DNA of 15,107 nucleotides, taken from positions 1,153 through 16,259 of the forward strand of contig MGUQ01000121.1 in NCBI GenBank assembly GCA_001799975.1, read 5' to 3'. Of the stretch, positions 6,628 to 13,618 are shown one piece after another. A program made the position numbers and the translations under genes. Numbering within the stretch: the first letter of the stretch is position 1; each line of letters opens with the position of its first letter. This DNA comes from Elusimicrobia bacterium RIFCSPLOWO2_01_FULL_54_10 (GTDB taxonomy: Bacteria; Elusimicrobiota; Elusimicrobia; 2-02-FULL-39-32). Below the pieces are notes generated by a model. The model was not told the origin of the DNA. It ran no database searches and worked only from the letters and a program-made list of their open reading frames with translations.

Positions 6628-7913
6628 TCCCGTTTATTTTACTTGTGGCCCTGGCGTCTGCGGCGCAGGCAGCTCCGGGGAAAGACGATTTTTTTCTTAT
6701 TCACGGCTTTGACGGCCAGGATTACGCCAACCGCCTGGGGGGAACCACGGGAAAATGGGAAATCAATCCCACGGACACTTCCCAATGGTGCAATTTGTCA
6801 TTTGTTCCTTATGATTCCCGCTTCATGGAGCAGGGCTACGCGTTGAAGGTTGACTACAAAGTGGGCAGTTCCAAGGAAAATTTTGTGACCCAGGAGCAGG
6901 GCGTGAGCCAGCAGGAAGTGGGGTTTCACGGCCGTACGGCCAACGGCATTTTCACCCTCCTCAAAGGCTTCGATGCGTCCCCGTACCGCTTTCTCAGTTT
7001 TCGCATCAAGGGAGATGCTGAAGCGGGATATACCAAATCATTCAAGCTGGAGCTCAAAGACAAAAACCGCACCGCGCAAGTCATCGTGGAGGGCATCACG
7101 GACCGCTGGCAGCTCATCGAAATTCCTCTTTCAAAATTTCAGGACCGGGTTCAAATATCGGAATTGACGGAGTATGTGATCGTGTTCGATCAGAAGGTGA
7201 CCCGCCAGCAGGGTGTTCTCTATTTGGACGAGATCGGTTTTTCCAAGGAAAAATCAAAGCCGGTGGCGCCCGGGGGAAATGAATCGGTCAAAGTCCCGGA
7301 GGTTTCCGTGCGCCGTTTGCTGGGAGCCGTGAAAATCGACGGAAACCTGGACGAATGGGAAGGAGAATGTTTCCATTTGGGCAAAAGCAATCTGGAGTTC
7401 GGAGATTTCAAGGGAGAGAGCAAGGGTTCGGCCGATATTTGCCTCGGGTGGGATTCCGTGTATCTGTATGCGGCGGCCAAGGTGCGGGACAATGAAATCA
7501 TCAGCCGTTTTTCCGGGGCGGAAATTTACAGGATGGACGGCGTGGAATTGTTCGTGGATCCCAAGAACGACGGCTATGAATGGAAAAATCCGTCCGACAT
7601 CCAGCTGGGCCTCGCCCCGTCCGGGCCCGAAGGAACCCCGCAAGCGTGGTCTTATTTCAGCGGAAGCAAGCCCGCGGACCGGGAGGTCAAGATTGCTTCC
7701 GTGATGAAAAAGAAAGGGTATGACATTGAAGCCGCGATATCACTGGAATTTCTGGGCGTGAACCCCGCCGAAGGCGAAAAATTCGGCTTTTCCGCGGCTT
7801 TGCATGATTTGGATTCCTCTCCGCCTGGGGAAAACAAACTGAACTGGCGTTTTATCAAGGAACCGGGCAATCCGGGGAAGTTCCTTTTGGGGAGGGCGCG
7901 ACTTGCGAAATAA
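6624..7913 (+). CDS. Secreted protein with a CIA30/CBM11-like and a CBM9-like domain
   Basis: A 429-residue protein. ATG 6624 overlaps the previous stop (ATGA), with GAGG at 6615-6618 five bases upstream. The signal peptide (MIPFILLVALASAAQA) is very short and has no Lys or Arg before its hydrophobic core, which is unusual for Sec substrates. The first domain (about residues 24-208) is CIA30-like: 'LIHGFDG', 'YRFLSFRIKGDAEAG', 'WQLIEIPLSKF', then YLDEIGF at 200-206. It carries a longer first half than its relatives here. After a Pro/Gly-rich linker, residues 229-429 resemble the CBM9/DOMON superfamily: 'AVKIDGNLDEWEG', 'ICLGWDSVYLYAAAKVRDNE', 'DGVELFVDP' (305-313), 'YDIEAAISLEFLG' and 'FGFSAALHDLD'. 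CBM9 domains bind sugars, and some occur in extracellular redox enzymes; no haem-binding signature is evident. It probably serves as a periplasmic or surface sugar-binding protein working with the barrel protein downstream. Confidence 0.78.
   Translation: MIPFILLVALASAAQAAPGKDDFFLIHGFDGQDYANRLGGTTGKWEINPTDTSQWCNLSFVPYDSRFMEQGYALKVDYKVGSSKENFVTQEQGVSQQEVGFHGRTANGIFTLLKGFDASPYRFLSFRIKGDAEAGYTKSFKLELKDKNRTAQVIVEGITDRWQLIEIPLSKFQDRVQISELTEYVIVFDQKVTRQQGVLYLDEIGFSKEKSKPVAPGGNESVKVPEVSVRRLLGAVKIDGNLDEWEGECFHLGKSNLEFGDFKGESKGSADICLGWDSVYLYAAAKVRDNEIISRFSGAEIYRMDGVELFVDPKNDGYEWKNPSDIQLGLAPSGPEGTPQAWSYFSGSKPADREVKIASVMKKKGYDIEAAISLEFLGVNPAEGEKFGFSAALHDLDSSPPGENKLNWRFIKEPGNPGKFLLGRARLAK
7891..7895 (+). 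promoter_or_regulatory. Shine-Dalgarno sequence supporting a TTG start at 7903
   Basis: GGAGG lies 7 bases upstream of TTG 7903, within the end of the preceding gene. This is the strongest ribosome-binding site in the window. It supports the TTG codon, which begins a complete signal peptide; there is no in-frame ATG close enough to preserve that peptide. Confidence 0.65.
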
Positions 7914-10464
7914 AGCGGCCGTTGCGGCTCTGGTCTTACTTCTTGGTTTGTCTTCTGCCTGGGCGCGGCAGTTTGTTTTGACGGATTTTGACGGCGTCGC
8001 TGGCTCCCCGTTTTCATATAAGGATGAAAAAGGCACCGAATTCAGGGTGACGCATGAAACGCTTGAGCTGGAAAAGGGCAAATCCCTGGTGCTCGCTTTT
8101 GACATTGTCAAAGAAGGCTGGGGCGGCTGGGGCCTGGCGCTCGCCGGAATGGACCTTCAAAAATATTCCCATCTGGCGTTCTCAATCAAGGGAGAAAACG
8201 GCGGCGAACCGCTGGACATTGCGCTCAAGGACATGGTGGGCGTGGAGAAAAAACTTCCCCTGGTCCGGTTCACCGACGTTTCCAAAACCTGGCGAAAAGT
8301 GCGCATTCCCCTCAAAGAATTTGACAGCGTCAACCTGGCTTCCGTGGACAACATCAATTTTGTTTTCACCGACGCCGCAAAGCGTTCCAAAGTGTATGTG
8401 GACGACGTGGTGCTGGAAAGCTCCGATGAACGGGCGGAAACCCCTGAAATGGGAGCCACATTTTTGGGCAAGGTCACTCTCGACGGTTTTGAACGCGCCA
8501 ACCCTTCAGATCTCTATCTTGTTTATGAAGGCGATGACTCTTCGCTCAAGCTCACCTCCACCCGCATCACCCGCGAAGGGGACTATGCGATGGAGCTGGA
8601 ATATCTTCTCTCCACGTCCCGTCCCTGGGGGTCCTGGGTGGCGGCGCAGTGGAACGCCAAGGAAACCGTGCTCGATTGGCGCGGGGCGCAGGAGGTCAAA
8701 CTTTGGGTCAAAGGCGACGGATCCGGAAACGTATTCCGGTTTTTCCTCAAAGATACCGACGGCGAACGGTATTTTTATGAAGACCGGGATGTTTTAAAAT
8801 CCACCAAGTGGGAACTGCTCACCATGCCGATTCCGGCCTTCATTCTGGAAACGGAAGCCTACTCCAGGAACCGCGCCCTGGATTTGGACCAGATCCGGAG
8901 CTACGCGGTCATGATTTTAGGGTCAGGGGGAAGCTCTTCCTCCTCCGGAGTCAAAAGCACCGCCGGCAAAGTGGTGGTGGATCATTTGTATCTTGTGGGC
9001 CAGCAGATGAGCGCGGTCTGGGCCGTGCCTCCCAAAGTGGCGGAAGGAGAAAAAGTCCGCCTCCTGCGGATCGGCAACATTGATTTGAACGGCCAAATCC
9101 TCACAGAGTTTTTAAACGCTCCTGAACAGAAGAGCACGGTTTTTTCGAGCGGCAAACTCATCGTCAACGGCAAGATCGGCAACTACAGCGCCAAGCTGGA
9201 GCTGGCCTCTGAATCCCAGGAGTTCGGCGAAGCCGCCCGCTATAATCTGGATGAATCCACCCGCGCCGGCGTCACCACGATCAACCGGTTTCCCAAAACG
9301 GAGACCGTCAACATTCAGGCCATCGCCAACAACGCCCTGCCTCACGTGACCCAGATCACCCTGGGCAGCCAGTTCATTGACTACTCTCCCTTTGTGTTCG
9401 CTCCGGAGTTTGGTTACAAGGGGTTGAGCCTGGAAGGCGATTTTGAGCCTGTCAATTATCATGCGTTTGTCTTGAAGCACCGTTATGACTCCTTCACCAT
9501 CGGCTCCCGCGCCAAAGCTTTCTGGAACGGTTTCAGGGCAACCGGCATGACAGTCTATTACAGGGAAACCGCCAGGGTCACAGATCCTGCGCTTCAGTCC
9601 GGCAGTTCACTGGGCACCGGCACCCAGCTGGAGCTTCAGGAAGTCCAGAACGACTGGACGTATGCTGTGGATGTCGAGAGGAATTTTTTGGATGACAGGC
9701 TGATGCTGGGCGGCGTTCTGGGGTACAACAAATATGCCTTGCGGGCCACCGCGGACCGCACCGATCCGTTCAATCCGGTCTTTGGCTCCCTCATGGACCC
9801 TGCCCTGATGGTGGACGGCCGAATGGGCCGCGGGCGCGCGGGAATTTACCGCTTCTTTGTTCCGGGACTGCGGCTGGACTATGAGTACCGGTCCGTGGAC
9901 ACGGATTTCAAGCCCCGCTACCGCCAGCTCCCCGTGAATTTTGACGACCTGGAATCTGACCAGAGAGGCCACAATTTGAGAGCTGTGGAGAGGTTCTTAG
10001 GCTTCCAGGCGTCTTTTGAATTCGACGACATGGAACGGAAATCCAACACGGCTTATTACCGCCACAAATACGCGTGGGCCGTGGGCTACTACGGCTTTGA
10101 CAAAATGGACGTTGCTTTCAATCAGGAGTTCCGCCGCGAAGAATACCAGTTCACCAGCAACCGTACGGGCGTTCCCTACAATGCGAACCAGAAAATTGCC
10201 ATCAGCGAAGTTTATGTTCGCGCGCAGATCACGCCCCAGTTCACCCTGTTTTTCCGGCCCAAGCGCGAAGACATTGTGCATCCGGCCACAGGACTTACCT
10301 TTTCCAACGAATCGCTGTACGGCAAGGCGGAGTATTACCCGATTTCCAACATCAGCATCTCCGGGGAATTCCGCGCCACGCACTTCGGCGTGAAAGCGCA
10401 CGAGCCGCAGGGGCGGCCGTATGACGACAACTTCGTTCGCTTGAAAATCGAATTCAACTTCTGA
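7903..10464 (+). CDS. Two CIA30/CBM11-like domains fused to a predicted outer-membrane beta-barrel
   Basis: An 853-residue protein starting at TTG, 11 bases inside the previous gene. Residues 1-21 are a signal peptide (MRNKAAVAALVLLLGLSSAWA). Domain 1 (about 24-172) runs from 'FVLTDFDG' to 'VYVDDVVLE'. Domain 2 (191-366) runs from VTLDGFE to VVVDHLYLVG and includes a Ser/Gly-rich loop. From about residue 385 to the end the sequence consists of many amphipathic strands with aromatic girdle residues, such as 'YSAKLELASES', 'WTYAVDVERNF', 'YAWAVGYYGFD' and 'FTLFFRPKRED'. It finishes with 'VRLKIEFNF', a typical C-terminal barrel signal with terminal Phe. No TonB box or plug domain is visible. The layout resembles CBM9-barrel proteins of the DUF5916 type, but with CIA30-like modules instead. 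I infer an outer-membrane protein that holds glycan-binding domains at its own pore or surface. Barrel topology rests on strand pattern only. Confidence 0.72.
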   Translation: MRNKAAVAALVLLLGLSSAWARQFVLTDFDGVAGSPFSYKDEKGTEFRVTHETLELEKGKSLVLAFDIVKEGWGGWGLALAGMDLQKYSHLAFSIKGENGGEPLDIALKDMVGVEKKLPLVRFTDVSKTWRKVRIPLKEFDSVNLASVDNINFVFTDAAKRSKVYVDDVVLESSDERAETPEMGATFLGKVTLDGFERANPSDLYLVYEGDDSSLKLTSTRITREGDYAMELEYLLSTSRPWGSWVAAQWNAKETVLDWRGAQEVKLWVKGDGSGNVFRFFLKDTDGERYFYEDRDVLKSTKWELLTMPIPAFILETEAYSRNRALDLDQIRSYAVMILGSGGSSSSSGVKSTAGKVVVDHLYLVGQQMSAVWAVPPKVAEGEKVRLLRIGNIDLNGQILTEFLNAPEQKSTVFSSGKLIVNGKIGNYSAKLELASESQEFGEAARYNLDESTRAGVTTINRFPKTETVNIQAIANNALPHVTQITLGSQFIDYSPFVFAPEFGYKGLSLEGDFEPVNYHAFVLKHRYDSFTIGSRAKAFWNGFRATGMTVYYRETARVTDPALQSGSSLGTGTQLELQEVQNDWTYAVDVERNFLDDRLMLGGVLGYNKYALRATADRTDPFNPVFGSLMDPALMVDGRMGRGRAGIYRFFVPGLRLDYEYRSVDTDFKPRYRQLPVNFDDLESDQRGHNLRAVERFLGFQASFEFDDMERKSNTAYYRHKYAWAVGYYGFDKMDVAFNQEFRREEYQFTSNRTGVPYNANQKIAISEVYVRAQITPQFTLFFRPKREDIVHPATGLTFSNESLYGKAEYYPISNISISGEFRATHFGVKAHEPQGRPYDDNFVRLKIEFNF

Positions 10465-12755
10465 TGCCCATCCGCCAGTCCCGCTGGTTTTCCACTTTCG
10501 CGGGCATCGCAATTCTTCTCTTGTCCGTTCCTTCCGCCCGGGCGGAAACGCTCACCGTTTGGGCCATGGGAGAAGAAGGCCTGCGCATTGCCGCCATGGC
10601 CAGAAAGTTCGAAGCTGAAACTCCCGGGGTCAAGGTCATCACACAAGCCATTCCCTGGGACGCGGCGCACGAAAAACTGCTCACTGTGGTGGTGGGCGGC
10701 CTTCCGCCGGACGTCAGCCAGATGGGAACCACCTGGATGGCCGAATTCGCCACCCTTCAAGCCTTTGAGCCCCTGGATGATTATGTCCGGCAATCAGGCA
10801 TCGTCAAACAGGATAAATTTTTCTCGGGTTCCTGGCAAACCGGGGTGGTCAAGGGACGCCTTTACGGAATTCCCTGGTATGTGGACACCCGCGTGCTGTT
10901 TTACCGCAAGGATCTGCTGGCCCAGGCTGGCATTCCGCACCCTCCAAGAACATGGAATGAGCTGAAAGCCGCCTGCAAGGTCCTTCGCAAGGATTCTGAC
11001 CGCAACGGCAAAGCCGACAGCTACGGCATCACCCTGCCCGTGCGCGACTGGGGAGTTTTTCTCTCCTTTGTGTGGCAAAACGGCGGGGACGTGTTCCGGC
11101 CCGCCTCGCCCGAATACATTGAAGCGATGAAATACTATGCCAGCTTTTTCCGCGAAGACCTGGCGCCGTCCGGCCGCGCGGCGGACATCGATCTCTTTCA
11201 GGCGTTCAAAACCGGATTTTACGCCATGTTCATTTCAGGGCCCTGGATGGTGGAGCTCATTGACCGCGAACTGCCGGAACTCAAAGGCAAGTGGGGCGCG
11301 GCCCTCATGCCGAAAAAAAAGCACGGCACTTCCTTCGTGGGAGGAAGCAACCTTGTGGTTTTCAAGGATTCCAAAAAAAAGGAGCTGGCCTGGAAATTTG
11401 TGGAGTTCATGAGCCGCACCGACAACCAGATCGAGTGGCACAGAATGCTCAACAGCCTGCCGGCAGTCAAGGATGCCTGGAATGCGCCGGCGCTGGCCAA
11501 GCATGAAATGCTCCGGGTGTTTGGAGACCAGATGGAGGACGTGCAGTCTCCGCCGAACGTGCCGGAGTGGGAGCAGATTGCCAGCCTCATCAACACCCGC
11601 ATGGAATCCGTCATCCTTTCGCCCAGAGGGGAAGGCGATAAAATTGAGCAGGTGATGCGGGAGCATCAGCGCGAGGTTGAAGACGCAGTGAAAGAACGGG
11701 AAACTTCCGGAGTGCGGGTGGACCAGTTTCTTTATACCGCCCTGGCCATGGCCTGCGGCGTGGCGTTCCTTTACTTCTACATTTCCCACCGAGTGTCCAC
11801 GGTGGACGCCAAATCAAACCGGCGCACCCTGCCGCGCAACGAACGGGCGTCAAGTTTTTTCAACACTCTCCGGCGCGCATATCCGGGCTATCTTTTCATT
11901 CTTCCCTCCGTGATGGTGCTCACTCTGTTTTTGTTCATTCCCATTCTGGCCTCGTTTTTGATCAGCCTCACGGACTGGAACATCTACAGCCTTGCGGACC
12001 GGGGGCGCCTCAATTTTGTGGGATTCAAGAATTACATGGACGTCGTCCATGACCAGGTCTTTTGGAAATCGCTCTGGAACACGCTTTTTTTCACGGCGGT
12101 GGGCGTGCCTTTCACCATCATGATCTCGTTGTTGTGCGCGGTGGTGCTGAACGAAAAATTCGTGCGGTGGAAAACCTTTTTTCGCACGGCGTTTTTTTTG
12201 CCGGTCATCTCCACCATCGTGGCCGTGGCCGTGGTGTGGCGGTGGATTTACAACCCCGAATACGGTCTTCTCAACTGGTTCATGAAATCTGTGGGCCTGC
12301 CGGAGTTCAACTGGCTGTCGGACCCCAGCACTGCCCTGGCTTCCCTCATCCTGATGGCGGCCTGGAAAAACTTCGGCTACAACATGGTGATTTTTCTTGC
12401 GGGCTTGCAGAGCATTCCCGAAGCGCTCTATGAATCCGCCCGCATCGACGGGGCCAATGTGTGGCAGTTGTTCCTGCATGTGACGCTCCCCGGCCTGCGC
12501 ACCACCACGGTCTTTGTGGCGGTCATGAGCACCATCGGCTACCTGCAGTTTTTTGCGGAGCCTTATGTGATGACCAACAAAGGCGGGCCGCTCAATTCCA
12601 CCATGTCCATTGTGCTTTACATGTATAACCAGGGATTCAAGTTTTTTCAGCTGGGTTATGCCTCCGCCCTGGCCTACATCCTTTTTGGCATCATTTTTGC
12701 CTTTACTTTCCTCCAAATCCGGCTTCGCAAGAGCGGGTTTGAGACCCCGGTTTGA
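10464..12755 (+). CDS. ABC sugar importer: solute-binding protein fused to MalF-type permease
   Basis: A 763-residue single frame whose ATG shares one base with the previous stop (TGATG). Residues 1-27 form a signal peptide ending ARA. Residues 28 to about 415 are a family 1 solute-binding protein: 'TLTVWAMGEEG', 'GGLPPDVSQMG', 'YGIPWYVDTRVLFYRKDLL', 'PRTWNEL' and 'FVGGSNLVVF', plus the DSDRNGKAD loop (177-185) common in sugar-binding members. Residues 422-441 are a transmembrane helix, followed by a basic cytoplasmic stretch. Residues 473-763 are a six-helix MalF/UgpA-type permease with the EAA loop at 653-676 (ESARIDGANVW, then LP), which docks on the ATPase. The topology is self-consistent: binding domain outside, linker helix inward, permease N-terminus inside. 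Most family members encode these parts separately. No ATP-binding subunit is present in the window, so a shared MalK/MsmK-type ATPase elsewhere is expected. The exact sugar is unknown. Confidence 0.92.
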   Translation: MPIRQSRWFSTFAGIAILLLSVPSARAETLTVWAMGEEGLRIAAMARKFEAETPGVKVITQAIPWDAAHEKLLTVVVGGLPPDVSQMGTTWMAEFATLQAFEPLDDYVRQSGIVKQDKFFSGSWQTGVVKGRLYGIPWYVDTRVLFYRKDLLAQAGIPHPPRTWNELKAACKVLRKDSDRNGKADSYGITLPVRDWGVFLSFVWQNGGDVFRPASPEYIEAMKYYASFFREDLAPSGRAADIDLFQAFKTGFYAMFISGPWMVELIDRELPELKGKWGAALMPKKKHGTSFVGGSNLVVFKDSKKKELAWKFVEFMSRTDNQIEWHRMLNSLPAVKDAWNAPALAKHEMLRVFGDQMEDVQSPPNVPEWEQIASLINTRMESVILSPRGEGDKIEQVMREHQREVEDAVKERETSGVRVDQFLYTALAMACGVAFLYFYISHRVSTVDAKSNRRTLPRNERASSFFNTLRRAYPGYLFILPSVMVLTLFLFIPILASFLISLTDWNIYSLADRGRLNFVGFKNYMDVVHDQVFWKSLWNTLFFTAVGVPFTIMISLLCAVVLNEKFVRWKTFFRTAFFLPVISTIVAVAVVWRWIYNPEYGLLNWFMKSVGLPEFNWLSDPSTALASLILMAAWKNFGYNMVIFLAGLQSIPEALYESARIDGANVWQLFLHVTLPGLRTTTVFVAVMSTIGYLQFFAEPYVMTNKGGPLNSTMSIVLYMYNQGFKFFQLGYASALAYILFGIIFAFTFLQIRLRKSGFETPV

Positions 12756-13591
12756 TGAAAGCTCCCGCAGTGACCCGCATCATTGAGCGCACGACGGTTT
12801 ATGTCGCGCTTATTACGGTGTTCACCATAGCGGTCATCCCCTTTGTCTGGATGATCACCACCTCTATCAAGCCCGGCGAGGGCATTTTCACCTGTCCACC
12901 CCGCTGGTTTCCCGAACATCCCACGCTCATGTGGTACAAACAGCTTTTCAGAGATGTGGACTTCATGCTCCATTTCAAGAACAGCCTCATTGTTTCCGTC
13001 ACCACCACGGCGCTGAATCTTTTCTTTTGCTCCCTGGCGGGGTTTGCTTTCGCGAAGCTTCGTTTCGCCGGAAGAAACCGCATTTTCACCCTGCTCATGG
13101 CCACGCTCATGATCCCCGGCCAGATCACGATGATCCCGGTCTTCCTGTTCCTCAAAAAACTGGGCCTCTTAAACACCTATTGGGGGCTTATTCTCCCCTC
13201 ATGCGTGGGCATCTTTGGAATTTTTCTCATCCGCCAGTTCATGCTCACGGTTCCGGACGACCTGATTGAAGCCTCCAGGATCGACGGCTGTTCGGATTTC
13301 AGGATTTACTGGAGCGTGGTGATGCCCCTTTGCAAGCCTGTTTTGGCCACGCTCGGCATATTCACTTTTATGGGCTCCTGGAATGACTTCCTTTGGCCGC
13401 TGATTGTCATGGTCGGAGAGGACCGCTACACTCTTCCGGTAGCGCTTGCCAACTTGAACGGCCAGTACGCAACCAAGTTCGGCCTGCTCATGGCCGGAGC
13501 CGTGGTAGTGGTCATCCCCATCATTTTGATTTTCGTTTTAGCCCAAAAATATGTCATCCGCGGCATTGCAACAACCGGATTAAAGGAGTAG
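12755..13591 (+). CDS. MalG-type ABC sugar transporter permease
   Basis: A 278-residue integral membrane protein. ATG 12755 shares one base with the stop of the fusion gene (TGATG); TTG 12752, one codon earlier in the same frame, is a less likely start. It has the six-helix layout of MalG/UgpE/LacG-type permeases: an N-terminal helix 'VALITVFTIAVIPFVWMITTS' (in parts), the 'SIKPGEGIF' segment, the 'SLAGFAFAKLRF' region, and the EAA loop 'EASRIDGCSDF' at 172-182 with the invariant Gly at 178 that contacts the ATPase. It ends in the usual short basic tail ('QKYVIRGIATTGLKE'). It should pair one-to-one with the MalF-type half of the preceding fusion protein to form the sugar channel. Its length is normal for the family. 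The stop codon TAG lies within the outer arm of a palindrome (13588-13617). Confidence 0.93.
   Translation: MKAPAVTRIIERTTVYVALITVFTIAVIPFVWMITTSIKPGEGIFTCPPRWFPEHPTLMWYKQLFRDVDFMLHFKNSLIVSVTTTALNLFFCSLAGFAFAKLRFAGRNRIFTLLMATLMIPGQITMIPVFLFLKKLGLLNTYWGLILPSCVGIFGIFLIRQFMLTVPDDLIEASRIDGCSDFRIYWSVVMPLCKPVLATLGIFTFMGSWNDFLWPLIVMVGEDRYTLPVALANLNGQYATKFGLLMAGAVVVVIPIILIFVLAQKYVIRGIATTGLKE
13584..13588 (+). promoter_or_regulatory. Distant Shine-Dalgarno sequence for the GH35 gene
   Basis: AGGAG at 13584-13588 is the only good Shine-Dalgarno match before the GH35 start, but it lies 30 bases from ATG 13619, too far for normal use. If the 13592-13613 hairpin folds, only eight unpaired bases remain between them (three before the stem, five after), which is near-ideal spacing. 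The role is therefore conditional on the hairpin. Confidence 0.4.
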
Positions 13592-13617
13592 GGACGGGCC
13601 CCTGTGCCCGTCCGTAC
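13588..13617. repeat. REP-like palindrome between MalG and GH35 genes
   Basis: An 8-base perfect inverted repeat, GGACGGGC (13592-13599) and GCCCGTCC (13606-13613), encloses a six-base loop CCCTGT. Beyond a single G/G mismatch the arms continue with GTA (13588-13590) and TAC (13615-13617), giving 11 of 12 pairs. It includes the MalG stop codon and ends one base before the GH35 start. No T-run follows, so it is not a typical intrinsic terminator. Its form resembles dispersed GTAGGG/CCCTAC-type palindromes, but no second copy is visible in this window. Confidence 0.7.
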
Positions 13618-13618
13618 A

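Noticed and set aside
7903..10464. TonB-dependent receptor or SusC-like protein
   Set aside because: No TonB box, plug domain or carboxypeptidase-like N-terminal domain is visible; the N-terminal half is two CIA30-like domains.
11850..12716. Long open frame on the minus strand opposite the permease part of the fusion gene (288 codons)
   Set aside because: It translates to a His/Lys/Gly-rich chain with no hydrophobic core or recognisable domain, and it mirrors the hydrophobic codons of a well-supported permease. It is an antisense shadow.
10464..12755. Binding protein-permease fusion as an assembly error or lost stop codon
   Set aside because: The frame is continuous, and a linker helix plus basic cytoplasmic stretch sit between the domains with correct topology. 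A simple read-through of two separate genes would not supply these, although raw reads should still be checked.
13592..13613. Hairpin as an intrinsic terminator after MalG
   Set aside because: There is no T-run after the stem and the GH35 start follows within a few bases, so a regulatory or REP-like palindrome is more likely.
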